From Rhodothermales bacterium (GTDB lineage Bacteria; Bacteroidota; Rhodothermia; Rhodothermales; Bin80): a DNA stretch of 64,000 nt. Position numbers and translations under genes: made by a program. Numbering within the stretch: position 1 is the first letter of the stretch; every line of letters begins with the position of its first letter. Below the pieces are notes generated by a model. That model was not told the DNA's origin. It did not search any database and was given only the letters and a program-made list of their open reading frames with translations. Shown in pieces: positions 1 through 7,541 of this stretch. The stretch is from contig JAJEDR010000074.1 of assembly GCA_022821385.1 (NCBI GenBank), forward strand, positions 1-64,000, in the 5' to 3' direction.

Positions 1-1980
1 CAAATGCTTGCCGGATTTGCCTTCTTCAAGCAGGTTGAGCATTGCTTCAAAACGCTCGTCATGCGAGCGGATAGCGTTCAGTACCTGCCATATCACTCTG
101 AATGTTTCATTTCGATCAAGCTCTTCATTCGGGTCTGAACCAGCTGGAACAACTACGGGCAGGACGACATAGCCCATGTTCTTGCCCACCGACCTGCGCA
201 TGACCCGACCCACTGCCTGAACCACCTCAATCTGACTCTTTCGAGGATGCATGAACAAAATCGCATCCAGTGCAGGGACATCCACACCTTCAGATAAACA
301 GCGAACATTTGACAGCACATGACACCTTCGATCCTGTGGCTGCACCGCATCCAGCCACTCCAGACGCTCCGCCCGACTGAGTGCATTGAATGTCCCGTCT
401 ACATGCTCCGATGCAATATCATATTCAATGAGTTTCTCCGCCTCTCCTTTTGCCGCCTCGGACTGTCGGTATTGATGCGTAACCTCTTGAAAAAACTTTG
501 CTAGCAGCTTGGAGGTTTTGATGTCCCGACAATAGGCAATCGCCCGGCGCATGGGTAAATGGTCGTCCTCTGGAAACTCCTCTGCATCCATTTTCGACAA
601 GGCGCGCCAGCAGCCAATGAGCTTGCCTGCATCACCAAGTTTTAGCTCGTACTTGGATATTGATCCACCTACGTCACGAGCCACCTCCTCTTCAGAGACC
701 GTAAGCACGATCACTTTATAGTCCGTCAACAGCCCCTGTTCCACTGCACTACCAAAACCGATCTCATAGAGTACTGGACCATAAATATCCTCATCTTCCA
801 TGGAGCATAATGTTGCATTCACCTTGCCTGCTCTGTTGCGTGCAGATGATGCGTACACTTTGGGCGTTGCCGTCATGTACAGACGGCGGTCAGTTCGCAC
901 CTGCTCCTGATCATGGATTTGCACAAAGTGGCTATCTACTTCACCCTTGATCCGAGCCCCTGCTGTTCGATGTGCCTCGTCACAGATCGCGAGGTCAAAG
1001 TCTGGCAATCCGTACTCGCGTTGCGCCTTCCCAACTACAGGAAGCGAATGATATGTGGCAAAGACGACCGTTAGCCTATTTCTTAGTTGCAGTCTTGCCT
1101 CCTGAGCTAACTTAGCTGCATCCGTTGTCGCTGGAAAAGCTAAATCCAGTACATCCATATCAATGCGGTCATCGTTTCGGCTTCGAATGCGACCGACCTG
1201 TACATCTGAACATACTGCATACGCCAGAAGTGGAAACCGTGCATCTGCAGACCACTCCCGCACTGTCTGCGACATCAGGGCCAGACTGGGAACGAGATAT
1301 AATACCCGGCCTCCTGTACCTATCAAATCTTCCGCAATGCGAAGCGATGTAAACGTCTTGCCTGTGCCGCAAGCCATGAGCAGCTTTCCTCGCGATCCAG
1401 GTGTGCTGAGACCGGTGACTACACTCTGAATTGCTTCCTTCTGATGCGGGCGAGGTGTCTTATTCGGCCCCTTTCGGACAACCTGATTTACCCTGATGTA
1501 CTTCGCCCAATCAATTGGGCTCTCCCGAAGATCATGCAGACCAATGCGCGTCACCGGTACGCTCTGGGAACGGATCGTATCCGCCGCCTGTTTACTCCAA
1601 CGTTTACCAGTCGTGTCAATAATCAGACGGCGCGTAAACTCCTTTCTGCCTGAAGAGGCCAGAAAAGAATTTATCTCCTTTTTCTGAAGCGTCTTACCCT
1701 CGGCCCAGAACTTACACTGAATCGCACACCAGCCCCCGGTATTACGAAGCTTGGCAACTAGGTCAATTCCGATGTCCTGTTCGGGGAGCCCCCGCTCCCG
1801 TGCCCAGTCCGCATAGCCCAACGGAGTCTGGTATTGATCCTTCTGAACGGGATCATGTGTGAGAAAGGCTCTGCACAAATCCTCAAATGCTGTCCCCTTA
1901 TCCCGCTCTCTGCTAAAGCCCGCCTCGCTCGCCCGCCGCCGCCAACCCTCAAGAATCTTATCTATGTCGTGTTCAGCCAT
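1..1980 (-). CDS. Type ISP-like restriction enzyme / COG4889-type helicase, N-terminal part (3' end outside window)
   Basis: I translated the minus strand from ATG at 1980. The frame is open for 660 codons to the window edge, so the ORF track missed it. Residues about 25-125 resemble an Mrr-like PD-(D/E)xK nuclease, with D73 in 'DIGIDLVA' and 'IQCKFW' at 87-92. A superfamily 2 helicase core follows: a 'PRPHQ' Q-like motif near 176-180, Walker A 'GTGKT' 205-209, DEAH 334-337, 'TATP' 370-373, and motif VI 'QAVGRVMR' 588-595. This order is known from Type ISP restriction-modification enzymes (LlaGI/LlaBIII class), in which a methyltransferase and a target-recognition domain follow. Those would lie beyond position 1 and cannot be seen. 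A solitary nuclease-helicase without methylase is the alternative. No clear Shine-Dalgarno precedes the start. Confidence 0.88.
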   Translation of the reverse strand, partial: MAEHDIDKILEGWRRRASEAGFSRERDKGTAFEDLCRAFLTHDPVQKDQYQTPLGYADWARERGLPEQDIGIDLVAKLRNTGGWCAIQCKFWAEGKTLQKKEINSFLASSGRKEFTRRLIIDTTGKRWSKQAADTIRSQSVPVTRIGLHDLRESPIDWAKYIRVNQVVRKGPNKTPRPHQKEAIQSVVTGLSTPGSRGKLLMACGTGKTFTSLRIAEDLIGTGGRVLYLVPSLALMSQTVREWSADARFPLLAYAVCSDVQVGRIRSRNDDRIDMDVLDLAFPATTDAAKLAQEARLQLRNRLTVVFATYHSLPVVGKAQREYGLPDFDLAICDEAHRTAGARIKGEVDSHFVQIHDQEQVRTDRRLYMTATPKVYASSARNRAGKVNATLCSMEDEDIYGPVLYEIGFGSAVEQGLLTDYKVIVLTVSEEEVARDVGGSISKYELKLGDAGKLIGCWRALSKMDAEEFPEDDHLPMRRAIAYCRDIKTSKLLAKFFQEVTHQYRQSEAAKGEAEKLIEYDIASEHVDGTFNALSRAERLEWLDAVQPQDRRCHVLSNVRCLSEGVDVPALDAILFMHPRKSQIEVVQAVGRVMRRSVGKNMGYVVLPVVVPAGSDPNEELDRNETFRVIWQVLNAIRSHDERFEAMLNLLEEGKSGKHL

Positions 1981-2560
1981 AATTGTATTCAGAACGTTCT
2001 TTCAAGGTACGAAGATATCAAAGTTGCTGACAATATCAGCATACCCCGGGGAAACGCAAAGACAGCCCGCATGAATCAACTCTGAATTGGTATCACTGAA
2101 CGAAAACGAGCTGTTACCACACATCCCAGACCATTCCGCAGATCCTCCTCGAAAATGCGTGTAAATATCTGTGGACCGTTATGACTTTCTGGAAAAAACT
2201 CTATAACCTGCTCAAAATAACCGCAACGAAGCTACCAAGTTTCCAAATCAATAAATAAATTTTCACAACAGCCAATGACCAACTATTCGGAAGCGTCGTG
2301 CTCAGATCAGGTGATTTTTTCAACTGAACCAAACGCTCCGCGAAGCTGGGGAGGCCAGTCAGGCCCTGCGACTGACGCTCTTACGTCACTCCGGGTTGAT
2401 CTAGGACCTAAAACATATCCTGAACACCGAGGCACCGCTTCATTCACCTGGGTAGGCGGTTGATTCGACGCGGGCGGCTCTGCTGATGTAAAGCCTGAGG
2501 ATGTTCCTCCACAGGGTACCAGAGATGTTTGGCGGACACCAATTAAGGGAGACCTCGCCG

Positions 2561-2701
2561 GAGGCCCCCCTTCTTTTGTTTGGGCCTCCCTAATGAGGCC
2601 CCCTTGCGTTTGGGCCTCCCTATTGAGGCCCCTTTTGTTTGGGCCTCCCTATACTGAGGCCCCCTTGCGTTTGGGCCTCCCTATATTGAGGCCCCCTTGC
2701 G
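2561..2701. repeat. Tandem array of about 30-bp hairpin units
   Basis: Four tandem units (starting 2561, 2595, 2625, 2656) and a partial fifth (2688-2701) follow the pattern GAGGCCC, short spacer, GGGCCTC, then a 6-8 nt AT-rich loop such as CCTAAT, CCTATT, CCTATACT or CCTATATT. Because GAGGCCC and GGGCCTC alternate, each arm can pair with the neighbour on either side, giving two mutually exclusive hairpin registers with 7-bp stems. The spacers are similar in every unit (usually CCTTGCGTTT), so this is not a CRISPR array. Function unknown. Candidates are a terminator cluster, a protein-binding array or a slippage-prone repeat. Confidence 0.85.
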
Positions 2702-2732
2702 TGTTGTCCAGCGTAGTACCGAGGGACAACAC
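2701..2732. other. Inverted repeat next to the tandem array
   Basis: GTGTTGTCC (2701-2709) and GGACAACAC (2724-2732) form a perfect 9-bp stem around a 14-nt loop, starting exactly where the hairpin array ends. No T-run follows on the plus strand, so a simple intrinsic terminator is not supported. Confidence 0.5.
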
Positions 2733-3328
2733 CGGTTGTAAATACATTCAATGAAATGTTCCGATAATCTACTACATCCGGGATGTGTTACTCAGCAAGA
2801 GGAATAAATTGTGTCATTCTCAGCACAAAACCCCAATGCAACCGTGGTAGAATATAGGTAGTGTCAGCCAGAAGAAACCTACGATGCCCGCTGAACTAGC
2901 TGCGATCCGTATACTTAAACGAAAGAGAATTGTAATTCAAACATCGTAGACTCATAGTGTAAATTCTCCCAGAAAATGCAGGGGAAGGTCCATGGACAAT
3001 TGCGATTAACCGAAGAAAAAATCCGCAACAATCTGCTTTGAGGCCACCTCAACGCAACCATTTGAAACTTTAAATCAATGAGCTACACCTTTCCAATAAG
3101 AACTCCAAAGACCAGCTGTCGAAAAAAGAGTTAGATCAAGCAATTAGCGCTCACAAGGCTTCGATTTGTGGTAAAGAGTTTGGTTGAATATGAAAAACCT
3201 ACAAAGGCGGCAAACCGGACCTAGCTAGAATCCCGCGAAGTCCAATTGAAACCACAACCAACTCTTTGGCGGTCTCTCATCATCTGACAAATAAGCCGTA
3301 CATTCCCCGGATATGATACAACTGAACA

Positions 3329-3622
3329 ATGCGGGACATCCTATTCGTCGCTGCCTTAGTCTTGATCGTGCTGAGCTGGCTCGGACCAATCGTGCTCTTT
3401 CGTCGATCATTAACAACTCGGACTAAGTTTTTCATTACTCTCGGACTCATCCTCCCCTTTGCCTCGTTCGGAGCACTTGCGCCAAGTAGAGGGGCGCTTT
3501 GGGGATCAGCCATACTAATTGTGATGGGCAGTATGATCGCAAAATACTGGCTGGACTGGCGTAGAGAATTAACGGCCTCCGATAAAACTCTGATCGGACA
3601 TGGTAATAAGCCAATAGCTTGA
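3329..3622 (+). CDS. Small predicted membrane protein
   Basis: A 97-residue ORF with three hydrophobic segments (about 3-24, 34-50 and 58-75) separated by short basic loops, as in a three-span inner-membrane protein. The C-terminus (about 76-97) is hydrophilic and probably cytoplasmic. I recognise no family. It stands alone after the gene-poor region and converges on the isomerase-like gene. A 77-codon minus-strand ORF overlaps it but lacks any protein-like character. It may be a real orphan gene or a chance ORF, since hydrophobic composition alone is weak evidence. Confidence 0.42.
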   Translation: MRDILFVAALVLIVLSWLGPIVLFRRSLTTRTKFFITLGLILPFASFGALAPSRGALWGSAILIVMGSMIAKYWLDWRRELTASDKTLIGHGNKPIA

Positions 3623-3674
3623 AATCATGTACGTGCCCCGCGAGCGGTGTTCGGTGCCGAATATATCTGCACGC

Positions 3675-5288
3675 TTATTGCCACCCCCGTCCGCAAATAA
3701 AAGACTCTATCCCCAATTGCTCCAAAGTAGCCGCCTTCGCTAATAAAGCCTGCCGTGCCCCTCCCTCATCAGGTACATAAACAACCTGGATATGGTTTGC
3801 CTTGTGCCGTGCCATAAGCTGCTGCCGAGATGTACCCTCCAATACCGCATGCATGATTGGCCATTGGTGAGTCGTAGACTGCCAGCGCCGTTCAGTTTCT
3901 TCATCCGGTAATGCAATCGCCTCCCCACGTCCAAGGTCCGCCTTTAGCCTGCCATCTTCCACGTAAATACGACTCCAGATGATCTGACCAGGCTTGCATA
4001 CTCCCTTGACGGTCCCCCCACCCAAACGGAAATACATCGGCGGCTGCCGCTCACTCATTGTACCGCTGTAACCACCAACAAAATGAGCAGGAGGGGCCGC
4101 CCCGGAAATCTGAAATGTCCAGACAAACTTCCCATCGTACCGCTCACCCCAGCGCACATCGTGTAACGTATTTTCCGAGGGATATCCGAGCGACTGCCAC
4201 AGAACTGCAGTTATGTACCCGTCTAGCCCAGCGCACTCGTCCACCTCATTGAAATGGACCAGAGCCCGACCGGCGTAGAGTTCTCGGCTTCCATCTCGAC
4301 TCGAAACTGGAGGACGCTCTGTACTGTTGAGCAACCCTTCTGCCAGATCTGATGCCGGAAGGAGATCTTTCAAGCCTTGCTGATACTGTATACCGATCGT
4401 ATCACAACCAAAATCATCTGCAATCCGGAGCGCGGCGATATACATTTTGCATTGCTGTAAAACCTGGGCTTCCGTTAGCTCAGTAGCCTCATCCGTTCCG
4501 AATGCGAACGACATTCCCCGCTCCTGTACCCACGTCAGGCAGGACGCTGCTTCCTCATCGGTCACCTGAAGAGTTTCGTAATAAAGCGCACTCTGACTTA
4601 AGCGCTCCTTGAACATCCCTACCTGATTTAACAAATGATCCGGGATGATCGCATTGTACATTCCCATACATCCCTCATCAAAGACCCCCATAATGGGCAT
4701 ACTGTCTTTGATTTGCCTAGCAATACGATTCCCAAGCACACGGGCATACCCTGGTAGACTCATTCGCGCAACAGGAATTACATGCGAATCATCCTGGACC
4801 ACATTCTTTCCGGCCAGCCAGCGTGACAAACACGTGTTGAAATGTTCGTCCGCAAAATTCTCGCTCCAAAGCGTGGTGTATGGTACACCGGCCTTGGCGA
4901 GCGATCCGTTCATATTCAACATCCCCACAAGACCCGGCCATGTACCGCTCCAATTGGCAACTGTGAGAATTGGCCCCTTATGCACCATCAACCCCGACAA
5001 GACATGATGAGAATACTGCCAGGCAGCAAACACGACCACTATCGGACTCTCTGGGTGGATCCCCTGAAACACTTCGCGTCCATACTTCTGGCTGTCAATG
5101 AACCCGTGCCCCGTATTCGCATCTACCGGATGCCCCCGCACAACGTCATATCCGCTTGATCGAATGGCCTGGGCAACCGCAAGCTCAACTTTCTCCTGCT
5201 CCGGCCAACAAGTCTGGTTTGCCGAGAGGCGTAGATCCCCACTGGCAATGATCGTCACTTCGGGAGTATCCCGTCTCGCTAACTGCAT
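3675..5288 (-). CDS. L-fucose/L-arabinose isomerase-family protein
   Basis: The 537-residue product resembles the family annotated as fucose/arabinose isomerase-like: an N-terminal alpha/beta domain (about 10-200), a central segment with 'FDEGCMGMYN' (about 200-215 from this start), and a C-terminal part containing 'HFNEVDECAG' and a Gly-rich 'RLGGGTVKGV'. Characterised relatives are metal-dependent aldose-ketose isomerases, but the substrate cannot be told here, and no kinase, aldolase or transporter is adjacent. The track begins at a TTG (5357). I prefer the ATG at 5288, which leaves a short lead-in before the first beta strand; ATG 5330 is also possible. It is divergent from the DUF4342 gene. 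Confidence 0.75.
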   Translation of the reverse strand: MQLARRDTPEVTIIASGDLRLSANQTCWPEQEKVELAVAQAIRSSGYDVVRGHPVDANTGHGFIDSQKYGREVFQGIHPESPIVVVFAAWQYSHHVLSGLMVHKGPILTVANWSGTWPGLVGMLNMNGSLAKAGVPYTTLWSENFADEHFNTCLSRWLAGKNVVQDDSHVIPVARMSLPGYARVLGNRIARQIKDSMPIMGVFDEGCMGMYNAIIPDHLLNQVGMFKERLSQSALYYETLQVTDEEAASCLTWVQERGMSFAFGTDEATELTEAQVLQQCKMYIAALRIADDFGCDTIGIQYQQGLKDLLPASDLAEGLLNSTERPPVSSRDGSRELYAGRALVHFNEVDECAGLDGYITAVLWQSLGYPSENTLHDVRWGERYDGKFVWTFQISGAAPPAHFVGGYSGTMSERQPPMYFRLGGGTVKGVCKPGQIIWSRIYVEDGRLKADLGRGEAIALPDEETERRWQSTTHQWPIMHAVLEGTSRQQLMARHKANHIQVVYVPDEGGARQALLAKAATLEQLGIESFICGRGWQ

Positions 5289-5429
5289 TTTAACGCTGTG
5301 TTTGTTCCTGATAAGACCTAATATAGTCATCAACGAACGTCTGATTGCCTCCCACAACCGCGTAGTGCAACCGTAGGTAAGAGATTGCGTAACTAGTGAG
5401 GAAGCCTTGCATAATTATCCATTCATTCC

Positions 5430-5759
5430 ATGAATACACGTAATCTAGGAGACCGTGTCGGGGAACGGTTCGAAGAAATTAAGTTAGAAGGATCGCAGCT
5501 GGTGGACAAAGTAAAGGAACTTGCAAAAGAGGGCAAAACCAGCAAAATCTCCATCATCAAGGACGGGCGAACATTGGCAGATTTCCCCCTGTATCTCGGC
5601 TTGGGAGGATCTGTCGCAGCGGTCGCGCTTTCGCCGACCCTCGCTGCGATTGGAGCGATTGCCGCGCTCGTGACAGATGACATCACGGTACGCATTGAAC
5701 GCAATCCCACAGAGGGTATTGAGCGGAGGCCGTCACAGAATAATGACGATCTGTCGTGA
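5430..5759 (+). CDS. DUF4342 domain protein
   Basis: 109 residues matching the DUF4342 pattern as I know it: an N-terminal acidic/basic helix ending in 'LVDKVKELAKEG', a strand pair 'KISIIKDGRTLADFPL', then a hydrophobic Gly/Ala-rich segment (about 56-82) followed by 'TDDITVRIER'. The function of the family is unknown; the hydrophobic segment suggests membrane contact. The C-terminal 20 residues are polar and variable. Its TGA overlaps the GTG start of the following dehydratase (GTGA), so the two are probably translated together. Confidence 0.75.
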   Translation: MNTRNLGDRVGERFEEIKLEGSQLVDKVKELAKEGKTSKISIIKDGRTLADFPLYLGLGGSVAAVALSPTLAAIGAIAALVTDDITVRIERNPTEGIERRPSQNNDDLS

Positions 5760-6721
5760 GTGTCTCCTTCGCCGTAGGATTTGGAGATATCGTTGCGGCA
5801 GCCGGTTTACTCCAAGGCGTAGCACATAATACGCCGGTAATCACGTCGCGTACACTGGACATGCGTGCGAACGCGCGTGTTTACTGCAAATGCGAAAGTT
5901 TTCAGCGTACCGGTGCATTCAAGTTTCGGGGGGCTTACAATGCATTGACCCGGGTTCCAAAAGCAACGCGGGAAGTATTAACCTATTCCTCGGGCAACCA
6001 TGCTCAGGCGGTCGCACTTGCGGGATCACTCCTCGACATCCAGCCGACCATCATTATGCCCCGGGATGCTCCAGAAGTGAAGCGTGAGGCCACTGCAGCT
6101 TATGGAGCAAATATTATCCCCTATGATCGGAGCGAGGTTACCCGCGAAGCACTCGCGCAGCAGTTGGCCAACGAACGCGGGCTACCGATCATTCCTCCAT
6201 ACGACCACCCGCACATTATAGCTGGTCAGGGAACGGCAGCATTGGAATTGTTGCAGTCTCAACCGGATATTGAAGTACTTCTTGTACCCTGTGGCGGGGG
6301 TGGACTTTTGTCTGGCACGACGTTAGCAGCCCATGCAATTCGACCAAGTATTCGTGTCATCGGTGTGGAGCCGGCAATGGCGAATGATGCTGCCCTCAGT
6401 TTCAAGAGTGGTACGCTACACACTGTGCACAACCCGCAAACAATTGCAGACGGTGCACGCACACCGTCACTCGGAGCACTGACCTTTCCAATCATACACG
6501 CCCTAGCCCACGACATCGTTGTCGTTACGGAAGATGCCATCGTTGACGCCATGCAGTTTCTGTGGGAGCGCATGAAGCTTGTTGTTGAACCAACCGGAGC
6601 AATGGGCGTGGCTGCACTCTTAAGTGGTGTGATTGCCGTAGAGCGCAGGAATGTGGGGGTAATTATCAGCGGTGGCAACGTGGATTTCAGCCAGACACCA
6701 GCGTGGTCAAAACACGCTTGA
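5756..6721 (+). CDS. PLP-dependent threonine/serine dehydratase-family enzyme
   Basis: 321 residues of fold-type II PLP enzyme. The Schiff-base lysine lies in 'GAFKFRGAYNAL' (about 50-60), the substrate loop is 'SSGNHAQAVAL' and the phosphate-binding glycine loop is 'CGGGGLLSG'. The length matches serine/threonine ammonia-lyase, threo-3-hydroxyaspartate ammonia-lyase or serine racemase, without the C-terminal ACT domain of biosynthetic IlvA, so a catabolic role is likelier. The GTG start overlaps the upstream TGA. The exact substrate cannot be read from sequence alone. Confidence 0.88.
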   Translation: MSVSFAVGFGDIVAAAGLLQGVAHNTPVITSRTLDMRANARVYCKCESFQRTGAFKFRGAYNALTRVPKATREVLTYSSGNHAQAVALAGSLLDIQPTIIMPRDAPEVKREATAAYGANIIPYDRSEVTREALAQQLANERGLPIIPPYDHPHIIAGQGTAALELLQSQPDIEVLLVPCGGGGLLSGTTLAAHAIRPSIRVIGVEPAMANDAALSFKSGTLHTVHNPQTIADGARTPSLGALTFPIIHALAHDIVVVTEDAIVDAMQFLWERMKLVVEPTGAMGVAALLSGVIAVERRNVGVIISGGNVDFSQTPAWSKHA

Positions 6722-6841
6722 TTTGGAAGGTATTTTCAAGTAAAATTGCCCACCTGTGTGGAGTTAATGAAATAGTATTCACGGTGTTCAGCGGATTGCG
6801 GATTCGAACAGAGCCGCAAGGAATCTTGAGACAAGTCAATT

Positions 6842-6906
6842 ACGCTTGGCTCCAGGTTTTTTCCCAGAACAACAGCCCTTTATAGGCTGTCCAAGCGTGT
6901 GCTTGG
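6842..6906. terminator. Hairpin cluster between convergent genes
   Basis: ACGCTTGG (6842-6849) can pair with CCAAGCGT (6891-6898). CCAAGC (6891-6896) can instead pair with GCTTGG (6901-6906) around GTGT. ACAGCC (6872-6877) pairs with GGCTGT (6885-6890). The cluster lies between the converging dehydratase and redoxin genes, where bidirectional termination would be expected. A T-run (TTTTTT at about 6857-6862) lies inside it, but no clean T-tract follows either small hairpin, so the terminator reading is tentative. Confidence 0.4.
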
Positions 6907-6908
6907 CG

Positions 6909-7541
6909 CTATTTCTTGTACTTTACCGAGCAGCCGTAAGGTCGGGAGATCGCCACGGATACCTCATCGCCATTCATGGCCTCCTCCAAAGCTGCACGGA
7001 CATAGTTGTTGGCCAACTTGGTCTTCTCATAGCTGGCGCGCGGCTGGTCGTCTATGCCGCCTTTGTAGATCAAGACACCCTCCTTGTCGATGATGTACAT
7101 GTGAGGCGTGGTTTTCGCCCCGTACAACTTGCCGACATCACCTTCTGGATCCAGCAGAATGGCGGACTGCATGCCACCCATACTCTCATTTTGCTCGTTC
7201 ATTTCGTCAGATTCGTAGTACCCTTGCGTGCCCGGAGCGGACGACACAATAGACAGCCATCTAACGCCTTTCTCGGTAAACTCCTTCTGAAGCGCCGGCA
7301 TGTTGCCGGTTCGATAGTGACGCTCAACGTACGGGCAACCGAAATTGAGCCACTCTAAAACGACAAACTCACCCTGCAAACTTTCCAGATCGTACGACTC
7401 GCCATCGGTCCCCGGAAGCGTGAATACAGGAGCTGGCTCGCCGATTTCGGCTTCGTCAGAAGAACTTTGCTGGTTGACACCTATGGAAACCAGCACGAGA
7501 AGGAGCACAATGAAATGTGCGGAGGCGTGAAACTCTTTCAT
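6909..7541 (-). CDS. Secreted redoxin/thioredoxin-like protein
   Basis: 210 residues: a hydrophobic N-terminal signal (about 8-23), then an AhpC/TSA-redoxin fold beginning 'IGEPAPVFTLPGTDG'. The active-site region reads 'NFGCPYVERHY', with one cysteine where thioredoxins carry CxxC. The cis-proline stretch is 'AKTTPHMYIIDKEG', and a second cysteine lies near the C-terminus ('PYGCSVKY'). This suits a periplasmic peroxiredoxin-like or thiol-oxidoreductase protein. Its start overlaps the stop of the DsbD-like gene upstream in an ATGA arrangement, so that membrane protein probably supplies its electrons. Confidence 0.85.
   Translation of the reverse strand: MKEFHASAHFIVLLLVLVSIGVNQQSSSDEAEIGEPAPVFTLPGTDGESYDLESLQGEFVVLEWLNFGCPYVERHYRTGNMPALQKEFTEKGVRWLSIVSSAPGTQGYYESDEMNEQNESMGGMQSAILLDPEGDVGKLYGAKTTPHMYIIDKEGVLIYKGGIDDQPRASYEKTKLANNYVRAALEEAMNGDEVSVAISRPYGCSVKYKK

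Larger units (their letters stand above)
1981..3328. other. Gene-poor region upstream of the restriction enzyme
   Basis: About 1.35 kb in which I find no convincing gene. The ORFs listed here are short, overlap on both strands and match no family I recognise. A stretch near 3101-3186 reads through 28 codons (K-N-S-K-D-Q-L... to a stop), and another short open stretch begins near 2884. Either could be decayed coding sequence, but neither is identifiable. The region carries the tandem hairpin array (2561-2701) and a further hairpin (2701-2732). The restriction gene reads leftward from 1980, so its promoter should lie in the left part. Confidence 0.6.

Noticed and set aside
2275-2463. 62-codon ORF in the gene-poor region
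   Set aside because: No recognisable family, no start signal, and the sequence continues open past its stop into the hairpin array, as a low-complexity artefact would.
2561-2701. CRISPR array
   Set aside because: The spacers between arms are nearly identical in every unit and only about 10 nt long. No cas gene is present.
6790-6825. Possible minus-strand tRNA T-arm (GTTCGAATC)
   Set aside because: The flanking bases do not pair as a T-stem, and no acceptor or anticodon arm is found.
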